Below are positions 39,054-46,299 of a DNA stretch of 46,299 nt, in pieces (position 1 is the first letter of the stretch; every line of letters starts with the position of its first letter). The position numbers and the translations under genes were made by a program. The notes under the pieces were generated by a model. It was not told the origin of the DNA. It worked only from the letters and a program-made list of their open reading frames with translations, and ran no database searches. This stretch comes from Gordonia lacunae (GTDB lineage Bacteria; Actinomycetota; Actinomycetes; Mycobacteriales; Mycobacteriaceae), in NCBI RefSeq assembly GCF_002149015.1, contig NZ_NGFO01000017.1, forward strand, positions 37,952-84,250, given 5' to 3'.

Positions 39054-40414
39054 CAGTTGCCTCCCCGGGGTCGCGGGGTGGTCGACGAGCTCGCCGGGGC
39101 CCGCGGGGTCGACCGGGTCGCCGACGGCGCGCGCGAGGACGAGGGGTTGCCGATCTCCGGGTCGGGGTTGCCCGGCACGGTGCCCGGCACCGGTGCCCGC
39201 TGCAGCTTGTTGTTGCTCATGATGCCGAAGGGCAGCACCGGCAACAGCGGCTCGAGCACGCCACTCTGGATCTGGTCACCGATCTCCTCGCACTGGCTGA
39301 TCAGCGGCCGCAAGGTGTTGCTGAACTGATCGGCGGCCGGGTTGCCCGGGAGCAGCGCACCGAGGTCGAGCAGGCGGCACTGGGCCCCGATCAGGTCCTG
39401 CAGATCCGGGATCGTCAGGCGCATCGAAAGGGTGCCCGACTCGGCGTCGTAGGCGTTGATCAGGTTGTTCACCGTGATCGGCAGCACGGTCAGGACCTCT
39501 TTGAGGTTGTTCTTCTGATCGAGCAGGGCCTGGGTCGTCGGCTGGAGGTCCTTCACCGTCTCCCCGATCTGCTCACGGTTGTCGGCGAGGAAGGTCGCCA
39601 CGTCGCCGAGCGCGATCGACAGCTTGTTCAGCGCGGCGGCGAGTTGCTCGCGCTCACCGGCGAGGAACTGGTTGAACGAGGCCATCTGCGTGTTGAACTG
39701 CCGCACCTGCGCGTCGTTCTCGCGGAGCGCGCCGACGAAGGTGTTCAGGTTCTTGACGGTGTCGAACAGGTTGCCGCGCGAATCGCTCAGCGTCGTCGAC
39801 GCCTTGGACAGTCCCTCGATGGCTGCACCGAGCTTCTCCCCGTTGCCCTCGAGGTTCTCCGCGCCGGTCGTGACCAGCTCGCTCACGGCGCCCTGCCGGC
39901 CGGTGCCGTCGGTCTTGTTGGCGCCGTCGGGTCCGAGTGCGTCGGACAGTTCCTTGACGCTGGCGTAGATCTGGTCGACCTCCACCGGGATCATCGTCTG
40001 GTCGACGGAGAGGGTGATGTCGCGCGGCGCCTTCTCCCCGCCCGTGTAGGCGGGGGCCAGCTGCACGTAGCGGTCCGCGACGACCGACGGGATGATCTGC
40101 ACCGCACGGACATCCGCGGGCAGCTCGACACCGCGGTCGACGGTCATGGTCACCTTCACGGTCTCGCCCTGCGGCGTGACCGAGTCGACCTTGCCGACCG
40201 CCACGCCGAGCACGCGGACGTCGGAACCCTCGTAGATGCCGACCGAGCGCTTGAAGGTCGCGGTGATCTTGGTGGTGCCGGTCGAGGTGAACACCCACCA
40301 GAGTGCCCCCGCGAGGATGAGCGCGATGATCAGTCCGATCACGATCACCACGATGTGCCGCGGCGTGAACCAGCGGCCTGGACCCGAGTGCCGGGTCAGG
40401 TCAGGTGAGGTCAT
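39053..40414 (-). CDS. mceD: Mce-family substrate-binding subunit MceD
   Basis: 453 residues. An N-terminal basic segment and membrane helix ([23 protein letters not shown]) precede the Mce domain ([31 protein letters not shown]). The helical region (about residues 165-330) contains heptad-like Leu/Ala spacing, and a Ser/Thr/Pro/Arg-rich tail (last 40 residues) follows. Two Cys (AQCRLL, ISQCEE) lie in the domain after the helices. Its start overlaps the stop of mceC by one base, so translation is coupled. Confidence 0.93.
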   Translation of the reverse strand: MTSPDLTRHSGPGRWFTPRHIVVIVIGLIIALILAGALWWVFTSTGTTKITATFKRSVGIYEGSDVRVLGVAVGKVDSVTPQGETVKVTMTVDRGVELPADVRAVQIIPSVVADRYVQLAPAYTGGEKAPRDITLSVDQTMIPVEVDQIYASVKELSDALGPDGANKTDGTGRQGAVSELVTTGAENLEGNGEKLGAAIEGLSKASTTLSDSRGNLFDTVKNLNTFVGALRENDAQVRQFNTQMASFNQFLAGEREQLAAALNKLSIALGDVATFLADNREQIGETVKDLQPTTQALLDQKNNLKEVLTVLPITVNNLINAYDAESGTLSMRLTIPDLQDLIGAQCRLLDLGALLPGNPAADQFSNTLRPLISQCEEIGDQIQSGVLEPLLPVLPFGIMSNNKLQRAPVPGTVPGNPDPEIGNPSSSRAPSATRSTPRAPASSSTTPRPRGGN

Positions 40415-41535
40415 CAGCCCGCCCCCGTTCCGCCGTTGTTCTCCATGACCTGCTTGTTCGGCGGTCGCGTCGTGTTCTGCTGCGGCAGGGCCGGCGGCAG
40501 CAGGTTCACCACGGACGACTCGAACCAGCGGCCGTTGCCGAGCACGTTCGCGTACAGGCGATAGAACGGCGCCATGTACTTGATCGAGTCGCGGATGTTC
40601 TGGTTCTGCCGCTGCAGCAGCTCGTTCACGCCCTTGAGCGCGTCGAGTGCCGGTCCGATCTGTTCCTCGTTGTCGCGCACGATACCGGTGAGCGAATCGC
40701 CGAGGCTCGTCGTGCTCGCCAGCAGCGCCGAGATGTTGCGCTGACGGTTGTTCAGCTCGTCGAGCAACTGTCCGGCGCCGCCGATGAGGCGCACGAACTC
40801 CTCATTGCGATCGGCGAGGATCTTCGAGGTGTCCTTCGTCGCGGCGAGCAACCGCTGGACCTCCTGGTCTCGGCTGGAGATCGTCTGCGACAGACGCGCG
40901 ATGCCCTCCAGTGCCGGCCCGGTCGTGCCGGCGGTGCCCGAGAAGGTGTCCGACAGGACGCGCATCGACTGCGCCAGCTGATCGTTGTCGAGTTCGCCGA
41001 TCTGCTCGGCCGCCCCGGAGAACGCCTCGATGACGTCGTAGGGGGCCACCGTGTCCGTCAGCGGAACGTCGGGATCGGCGGGCTCGCTGCCGCGCGGGTT
41101 CAGCGACAGGAACTTCTGACCGAGGATCGTCTTGATCTGGATGGTCGCCTGCGTCTGGTCGCCGATCCAGGTGTTCTCCACCCGGAAGGTCACGTTGACG
41201 CGGTCCCCGTCGAGGGTCACGTCATCGACCTCGCCCACCTTGACACCCGCGACGCGCACCTCGTTGCCCGGCTTCAGGCCGGCGGCCTCGGTGAACTTCG
41301 CCGTGTAGCGCGCACCCGCGCCGAGCAGCGGCAGTTCGGCCAGATAGAACGAGCTGAGTCCGAGCATCAGCAGGATCAGGATGCCGATGGCACCGATGCT
41401 GACAGGACTGCGTCGGCCGCCGAATCGACGGTGCGGATGCCGTGCCGGGGCCCCGGAACCGTCGGGACCGGCCTCATCGCGATCGGTGTCGTTCACGTTC
41501 GGGTCGCGCGGGTTCGGATCGTTGTTGTCTGCCAT
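40414..41535 (-). CDS. mceC: Mce-family substrate-binding subunit MceC
   Basis: About 373 residues. A charged cytosolic N-terminus of about 45 residues is longer than in most mycobacterial MceC proteins. A membrane helix ([20 protein letters not shown]) and the Mce domain ([39 protein letters not shown]) follow, then the helical region. The ATG at 41535 is chosen because AGGGGGG lies upstream of it within the end of mceB; a GTG at 41544 overlapping the mceB stop is an alternative. The gap to mceB is 5 nt. Confidence 0.93.
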   Translation of the reverse strand: MADNNDPNPRDPNVNDTDRDEAGPDGSGAPARHPHRRFGGRRSPVSIGAIGILILLMLGLSSFYLAELPLLGAGARYTAKFTEAAGLKPGNEVRVAGVKVGEVDDVTLDGDRVNVTFRVENTWIGDQTQATIQIKTILGQKFLSLNPRGSEPADPDVPLTDTVAPYDVIEAFSGAAEQIGELDNDQLAQSMRVLSDTFSGTAGTTGPALEGIARLSQTISSRDQEVQRLLAATKDTSKILADRNEEFVRLIGGAGQLLDELNNRQRNISALLASTTSLGDSLTGIVRDNEEQIGPALDALKGVNELLQRQNQNIRDSIKYMAPFYRLYANVLGNGRWFESSVVNLLPPALPQQNTTRPPNKQVMENNGGTGAG

Positions 41536-41540
41536 CGTGG

Positions 41541-42623
41541 TCACCCCCCTGGCCGGTCGTCTGCCCAGCAGCGCGTCGCCGCGCTGGTGTAGAGCACATG
41601 GTTGATATCGGGCAACGGGACCAGCGGTTGCGTCAGCACCGGCGACTTGCCGTTGCCCGCCACCACGTCGATACCGCACAGATAGAACTGGAACCAGGAA
41701 CCGAATGTCGCTGCGCGACCGATCTTCTGGAGCTTGATCGGCAGATTGGTCAGCGTCTCCTCGATGTCCTCGTCGCGCTTGTTGATCTGGTCGGCCAGCG
41801 ACTTCAGTCCGGCGATGTCGCCCTGGATGGACGGGCGCGTCGCACCGAGGATGTTGGCCGTGACCGAGGTCAGGTTGGACACCGAGGTGATCGCCGAACC
41901 CACCGAGCCGCGTTGCGCCGCAAGGCCGGTCACGAGCTTCTCGGTGTTGTCGAGCAGACTGGTGAACTGCTCGTCGTTGCGGTTGACGGTGTCGAGGACC
42001 TTGGTGAGGTTGGTGATCAGCTCACCGATGACCTTGTCCTTGTCGGCGATCGCGTTGGTCAGGTCGGCCGTGTCGCTGACCAGGCGGGTGATCGAACCAC
42101 CCTGCCCGTCGAAGATCGCGATGATCTGCTCGGTCAGCTTGTTCACATCGGCGGCCGACAGCTGCTGGAACAGCGGCCGGAACCCGTTGAACAGTTCGGT
42201 GAGGTTCACCGGCGGGTGGGTGTCCTTGACGCCCGGGGTCAGGCCGAAGGTGTGACCCTGCGGGACCGTCTGCGACGGGTCGCCCGCCCCGCGCTCGAGG
42301 GCGAGGTACCGCAGTCCGGTCAGGTTGCGGTAGCGGATGAAGAGCTGGGTGCCGTCCGGCAGACGGTCACGGTCGACGTTGAACGCGACCTTCGCCTTGT
42401 TGCGGTCGTAGACCTCGACGCTCTCCACCTGCCCGACGCGCACGCCCGCGATCCGGACGTCGTCGCCCGGGTTGAGCAGCGTGGCGTCGGTGAAGACGGC
42501 GTCGAACTTGGCATCACCGTCACCGCCCGCGTTGGCGATGGTCACGGCGAGCAGACTCGTGGTCACCACGGTGACCACGCCGAAGACGACCAGCTTGATC
42601 AGCGGTCCGACGATCGACTTCAT
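41541..42623 (-). CDS. mceB: Mce-family substrate-binding subunit MceB
   Basis: 360 residues. It has a short N-terminus, a membrane helix (LVVFGVVTVVTTSLLAVTI), a Mce domain (FDAVFTDATLLNPGDDVRIAGVRVGQVESVEV, LTGLRYLAL) and a helical region to about residue 300. Two Cys at the C-terminal end (YLCGID, TRCWAD) may form a disulfide in the cell envelope. The ATG overlaps the stop of mceA as ATGA. No signs of decay. Confidence 0.93.
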   Translation of the reverse strand: MKSIVGPLIKLVVFGVVTVVTTSLLAVTIANAGGDGDAKFDAVFTDATLLNPGDDVRIAGVRVGQVESVEVYDRNKAKVAFNVDRDRLPDGTQLFIRYRNLTGLRYLALERGAGDPSQTVPQGHTFGLTPGVKDTHPPVNLTELFNGFRPLFQQLSAADVNKLTEQIIAIFDGQGGSITRLVSDTADLTNAIADKDKVIGELITNLTKVLDTVNRNDEQFTSLLDNTEKLVTGLAAQRGSVGSAITSVSNLTSVTANILGATRPSIQGDIAGLKSLADQINKRDEDIEETLTNLPIKLQKIGRAATFGSWFQFYLCGIDVVAGNGKSPVLTQPLVPLPDINHVLYTSAATRCWADDRPGG

Positions 42624-43990
42624 TTGATGTCGACCTTCGCACCCTGCAGCGCACCGCCGCCGATCATGGTCACCCAGGTGGGCACCTCTTCCGGCGACTT
42701 ACCCGACGTCGCGCCGTAGATGACCTGCAGCTGCTTGCGGTAGTCCGGGTCGTCGAACGGGTTGGACTCCACCGCGACGGGTTTCGCACCGGCCGGGGTG
42801 GCCGAGACCGAGCCCGCGGGCACGCCGCTGAACTGCGGCTGCGGCAGTTGCCGGACGTTGCGCGGTCCGGCGTTGCGCGACGGCGGCTGGTAGCTGCCGT
42901 CGCCGAGCGAACCACCCGGGTACTGCGGGAACGGGCGGTTGCCACCCATCTTGGGGTCGTAACACACGGCGGGCGGATCGAGGTCCATGAAGCGGGGTTC
43001 GTCCTGGTTCGGTAGGTAGCGGCCACGGGGGTTGGTGAACTGCAGGTTCACGCGTACACCCGGGTTCTTGGTGCCCTGGCCGACGATCTTGCGTGACTCC
43101 GGGATCAGGCCCGCGAAGTTGCGGAACGTGCACACGAAGGTCGGCGACTGCTTGGCCAGCCCGACCAGCAGTTCCTCGGAGTCGACGGCGAGGTCGATCA
43201 GGTCGGTCCGGTTGGCGCGCAGCCAGCCGGTGAGATCGTCGGAGGCGACACCCAGGGTGGCGATGAGCGTCCGCAGGTCGTCCTGGCGTTCGACGATGGT
43301 GTTCGTCGTCGTGCGCAACGAGTCGAGCGCGTCGACCACGTCGGGCAGCGCCTGTGAATACGTCTGCGAGAAGGTGGCCAGTCCTTCGAGGGTGCCCTCC
43401 AGTTCGGGCAGGTTCTCGTTGATCTCGCCGAAGATCTGATCGAGTTCTTCCAGCGTGGTACCCAATTGCTCGCCGCGGCCGGACAGCGCCGACGACAGGG
43501 AGGTCAGGGTCGCGTTCAGATCCTGCGGCGGGATCGCCTCGAGGACCGGGAGCAACTTGTCGAACAACTGCTGGATCTCCAGCGCGTTGCCGCTGCGGTC
43601 GGTCTGGATCGTCGCACCGTTGCTCAGCGTCGGCCCCGAGTTGTCCTCCGGCACCTGCAGGGCGACGTAGCGCTCGCCGAACAGGGTCTTCGGCAGGATG
43701 CGTGCGGTGGTCTCGTCCGACAGCGTCGAGGCCTGCTCGGGGTTGAGTCCCAGCACCACTTCGACGGAACCGTCGGGTCCGGGCTTGACCTCGCGCACCT
43801 CGCCGACGGTCATGCCGCGGGCCTTGACGTCGGCGTTCGCCGGCAGAGCGTTGCCCGTCGAATCGGTCAGCAACGTGACGTCGGTGAACTCGGTGAACGT
43901 CTTGTTGAACTTCGTGATCGTCAAGGTGAGGAACAACGCGACCACGAGGAAGAAGACCAGTCCGAGCAACCGTTTACGCAGCAGCGTCAC
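42620..43990 (-). CDS. mceA: Mce-family substrate-binding subunit MceA
   Basis: About 456 residues from the GTG at 43990, which has GGGAGG five bases upstream; the stop of yrbEB lies 1 nt before it. A membrane helix (LLGLVFFLVVALFLTLTI) leads into the Mce domain (FTEFTDVTLLTDSTGNALPANADVKARGMTVGEVREV, LFGERYVAL). The long helical part runs to about residue 270. The C-terminal 150 residues form a Pro/Gly/Asn-rich region with two Cys (FVCTFR, AVCYDP). First of the six Mce subunits, by order and by direct link to the YrbE permeases. Confidence 0.93.
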   Translation of the reverse strand: MTLLRKRLLGLVFFLVVALFLTLTITKFNKTFTEFTDVTLLTDSTGNALPANADVKARGMTVGEVREVKPGPDGSVEVVLGLNPEQASTLSDETTARILPKTLFGERYVALQVPEDNSGPTLSNGATIQTDRSGNALEIQQLFDKLLPVLEAIPPQDLNATLTSLSSALSGRGEQLGTTLEELDQIFGEINENLPELEGTLEGLATFSQTYSQALPDVVDALDSLRTTTNTIVERQDDLRTLIATLGVASDDLTGWLRANRTDLIDLAVDSEELLVGLAKQSPTFVCTFRNFAGLIPESRKIVGQGTKNPGVRVNLQFTNPRGRYLPNQDEPRFMDLDPPAVCYDPKMGGNRPFPQYPGGSLGDGSYQPPSRNAGPRNVRQLPQPQFSGVPAGSVSATPAGAKPVAVESNPFDDPDYRKQLQVIYGATSGKSPEEVPTWVTMIGGGALQGAKVDIK

Positions 43991-43991
43991 G

Positions 43992-44873
43992 CTAACCTCC
44001 CACTCGCACGGTTGTCGTGGTGCCCCAGATCGCCAAGCCCAGGAAGAAGTCCAGGACAGCGATGAGCACCAGTGCCGCTCGTACCGCGTGACCGACGGCC
44101 ACGCCCACACCCGCGGGACCGCCCGAGGCGTAGTAGCCGTAGTAGCAGTGCACGAGGATGATCACGAACGCGAAGACCAGCACCTTGCCGAACGACCACA
44201 GGACGTCGGCCGGTGGCAGGAACAGGTTGAAGTAGTGGTCGTAGGAACCGCCGGACTGGCCGTTGAAGACCGTCGTCACCACCCGCGAGGCGAGGTACGC
44301 CGACAGCAGGCCGAGCACGTAGAGCGGGATGACCGCGATGAAGCCGGCGATCACGCGGGTGGACACGAGGAACGGGATCGACGGCACCGCCATCGTCTCC
44401 AGTGCGTCGATCTCCTCCGAGATGCGCATGGCGCCGAGCTGGGCGGTGAAGCCGCAGCCCACGGTCGCCGAGAGCGCGAGGCCCGCCACCAGCGGCGCGA
44501 CCTCGCGGGTGTTGACGTAGGCGGACAGGAAGCCGGTCAGGGCCTGCGAGCCGATCTGATCGAGCGCCGCGTAACCCTGCAGACCGACGACGACGCCGGT
44601 GAAGCCCGACATCAGCACCATCACGCCGATGGTGCCGCCGATGACCGCGAGTCCACCCGAACCGAACGCGACTTCGGCGAGCAGGCGGAGGACCTCGCGG
44701 GTGTAGTGCACGAGTGTCTTCGGAATCCACGCGAGCGTCCGGCCGTAGAACGACATCTGCTCGCCCGCGCCGTCGAGCACCTTCAGCGGCTTGCCCAGCT
44801 GCTTGCGGGCCTCGTACATGTAGTACTCGGGCCGGCTCTTGGCGATGGTCACACCGCCCCCACCTTCGGTCAC
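43992..44873 (-). CDS. yrbEB: YrbE/MlaE-type ABC permease, B subunit
   Basis: 293 residues. The protein is a MlaE-family permease with five or six hydrophobic segments and the EEIDALETMAVPSIPFLVSTRVIAG coupling segment that contacts the ATPase. The N-terminal amphipathic region (about residues 20-65) is longer than in the partner. The GTG start at 44873 follows the yrbEA stop by 2 nt. It pairs with YrbEA in the inner-membrane core of the Mce importer, on which the ATPase MceG acts. Confidence 0.93.
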   Translation of the reverse strand: MTEGGGGVTIAKSRPEYYMYEARKQLGKPLKVLDGAGEQMSFYGRTLAWIPKTLVHYTREVLRLLAEVAFGSGGLAVIGGTIGVMVLMSGFTGVVVGLQGYAALDQIGSQALTGFLSAYVNTREVAPLVAGLALSATVGCGFTAQLGAMRISEEIDALETMAVPSIPFLVSTRVIAGFIAVIPLYVLGLLSAYLASRVVTTVFNGQSGGSYDHYFNLFLPPADVLWSFGKVLVFAFVIILVHCYYGYYASGGPAGVGVAVGHAVRAALVLIAVLDFFLGLAIWGTTTTVRVGG

Positions 44874-44875
44874 TT

Positions 44876-45682
44876 CTAGCTCCCCTTCGGTGGGACGACC
44901 TGCAGGTAGACCGCAGTGATGATCAGGTTCGCCAGGAACAGCAGCAGGAACGTGATGACGACGCTCTGGTTGACCGCGTCACCCACGCCCTTGGGCCCAC
45001 CCTTGGGATTGAGGCCCTTGTACGACGCCACGACTCCGGCGAGGACACCGAAGATCGCTGCCTTCAGCGTCGAGACCCAGAGGTCGGGCAGCTGCGCCAG
45101 CGCGCCGAACGAGGCGAGATAGGCACCCGGTGTACCGCCCTGGACGACGACGTTGAAGAAGTACCCTCCGCCGATCCCGATGACGGCGACCAGGCCGTTG
45201 AGGAGCATCGCCACCAGCACCATGGCCAGCACACGCGGTACGACGAGCCGCTGGATCGGGTTGATGCCGAGGACCTCCATCGCGTCGATCTCCTCGCGGA
45301 TGGTGCGCGACCCGAGGTCGGCGGCGACGGCCGAACCGGCCGCGCCGGCGATCAGCAACGACGTCACCAGGGGCGAACCCTGCTGGATGACGACGAGCAC
45401 GCTCGCCGCGCCGGTGTAGGACTCGGCACCGAGCTGCTTGATGAGCGAACCCGTCTGCAGGGAGACGATCGCGCCGAACGGGATCGCGATCAGAGCGGTC
45501 GGCAGGATAGTCACACTGGCGATGAACCAGGCCTGCTGGATGAACTCCCGCCACTGAAACGGGCGCACAAAGGTCTGGCGTGCAACATCGACGAAGAGCT
45601 GAACGATATTGCCGGTCTGCGACAGGGCACCTGTCCCGGCTTGCGCGATTCGGTCGACGCCACGCGTGGTGGCACTGCTCAT
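44876..45682 (-). CDS. yrbEA: YrbE/MlaE-type ABC permease, A subunit
   Basis: 268 residues. MlaE-family permease: QQAWFIASVTILPTALIAIPFGAIVSLQ near the N-terminus, REEIDAMEVLGINPIQRLVVPRVLA as coupling segment, and five or six membrane segments. The ATG at 45682 follows the stop of the ATPase gene by two bases, so ATPase, both permeases and all six Mce proteins are one transcription unit. Confidence 0.93.
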   Translation of the reverse strand: MSSATTRGVDRIAQAGTGALSQTGNIVQLFVDVARQTFVRPFQWREFIQQAWFIASVTILPTALIAIPFGAIVSLQTGSLIKQLGAESYTGAASVLVVIQQGSPLVTSLLIAGAAGSAVAADLGSRTIREEIDAMEVLGINPIQRLVVPRVLAMVLVAMLLNGLVAVIGIGGGYFFNVVVQGGTPGAYLASFGALAQLPDLWVSTLKAAIFGVLAGVVASYKGLNPKGGPKGVGDAVNQSVVITFLLLFLANLIITAVYLQVVPPKGS

Positions 45683-45684
45683 CC

Positions 45685-46299
45685 TTAGGGAGTCCGCCCT
45701 TCGTTCCCATCAGCACGATGGCTGGGCTTGGTCAGTGCATCACCGGGTGTGTGCCACTGCTCGGTCGGGGCATCGCTGCCGCCATAGTCGATGACGTCGG
45801 TCTTGGAATCCGCGACCGCGACGTTTCCCTGCGCGGGGGTCCACTCGTTGCCGGACGCGTTGCCGCCGGAGCGGTTGTCGCCGTTCGCCATGTTGTCGGC
45901 GTGGGCGCGGCTCTCCTCGCGGATCTGGTCTTCTTGTTCCTGGCTGCGCCGGATCGCCTCCTGGGCGTTCTCCGGCAACTCGGGCAGCATCGCGTGCACC
46001 CGCTCGCGGTGCCGCGCGATCGCCTTGCGCTCGGGCATCCCGGGATTGGGCTGCACCTGCGGGATGATCTCGGTGAAGTCCTCCTTCGTACCACCACCGG
46101 AGATACCCGCGGCCTGCATCGCCTCTTCCTGCTTCTGCACCGCCTCGTCCTTCTCCTCGGACATACCGATCGGACCGAACCGGTCACCGGAGAGGAACTG
46201 CTTGACCACCGGCTGCTCCGAGGTCAACAACTGCTCACGCGGACCGAACATCACCAACTCCTTGCGGAACAACATGCCGATGTTGTCCGGGATCGTCCG
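45685..46299 (-). CDS. mceG: Mce ATPase MceG (Mkl), C-terminal part (runs off the window)
   Basis: The last 204 residues are visible. RTIPDNIGMLFRKELVMFGPREQLLTSEQPVVKQFLSGDRFGPIGMSEEKDE is the C-terminal end of the Mkl/MceG ABC ATPase, in its normal position after the nucleotide-binding domain, which lies outside the window. About 140 further residues form a hydrophilic tail rich in Glu, Gln, Asn and Gly, longer than the catalytic core needs and low in complexity. In M. tuberculosis a single mkl serves several mce systems and is not inside an mce operon; here it directly precedes yrbEA with a 2-nt gap. Confidence 0.9.
   Translation of the reverse strand, partial: RTIPDNIGMLFRKELVMFGPREQLLTSEQPVVKQFLSGDRFGPIGMSEEKDEAVQKQEEAMQAAGISGGGTKEDFTEIIPQVQPNPGMPERKAIARHRERVHAMLPELPENAQEAIRRSQEQEDQIREESRAHADNMANGDNRSGGNASGNEWTPAQGNVAVADSKTDVIDYGGSDAPTEQWHTPGDALTKPSHRADGNEGRTP

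Overview
The window is high-GC actinobacterial DNA (strong G/C preference at third codon positions, many GTG starts, mycothiol-type enzymes, a complete mce operon). The rpoB N-terminus, the linkage of mceG, mce and rpoBC, and a DinB2-type polymerase point to the Mycobacteriales. Gordonia or a close relative is my best guess, but that is inference from gene style and was not checked against a database.

Layout. 1-3145 (minus): a translationally coupled cluster of a polytopic membrane protein, a processive family-2 glycosyltransferase and the start of a secreted protein. 3616-5472: two alpha/beta hydrolases placed head to head. 5495-8302 (minus): a copper-type membrane operon (small membrane protein, YcnI, CopC, CopD). 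8373-10495 (plus): a GNAT protein coupled to an alkaline-phosphatase-superfamily phosphodiesterase with a 36-bp in-frame repeat. 10574-12421 (minus): a DinB2-like Y-family polymerase with glutamine at the steric-gate position, and an unknown protein. 12692-13279: an Rv1733c-like membrane protein behind a DosR-box-like palindrome. 13292-15681: a small disturbed locus (a Pro/Gln-rich membrane protein and an Asp-rich fragment, both without clear starts), then a membrane-anchored AlbA_2/Schlafen-type protein and a DUF559-type putative endonuclease. 15743-17404: a VOC protein and a glutaminase-STAS fusion.

17335-23280: a divergent AraC-family regulator and a four-gene catabolic operon (aldehyde dehydrogenase, mycothiol-type DinB/MDMPI protein, short-chain dehydrogenase, acyl-CoA ligase). 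The operon looks built to take an alcohol or aldehyde to an acyl-CoA. A 46-bp tandem repeat follows, then a secreted hydrolase. 24533-26809: an MFS exporter divergent from a TetR regulator, with three evenly spaced palindromic operators between them. A perfect 19-bp-stem hairpin separates this pair from rpoC.

26867-46299 (all minus): rpoC, rpoB with its promoter, two Mce-associated membrane proteins, mceF to mceA, yrbEB, yrbEA and the C-terminal part of the ATPase mceG. The genes mceG to mceF are packed with 0-5 nt gaps or 1-4 nt overlaps, so this looks like one complete lipid-import operon that includes its own ATPase, placed directly upstream of rpoBC.

No tRNA, rRNA, CRISPR array, transposase or phage gene was seen.
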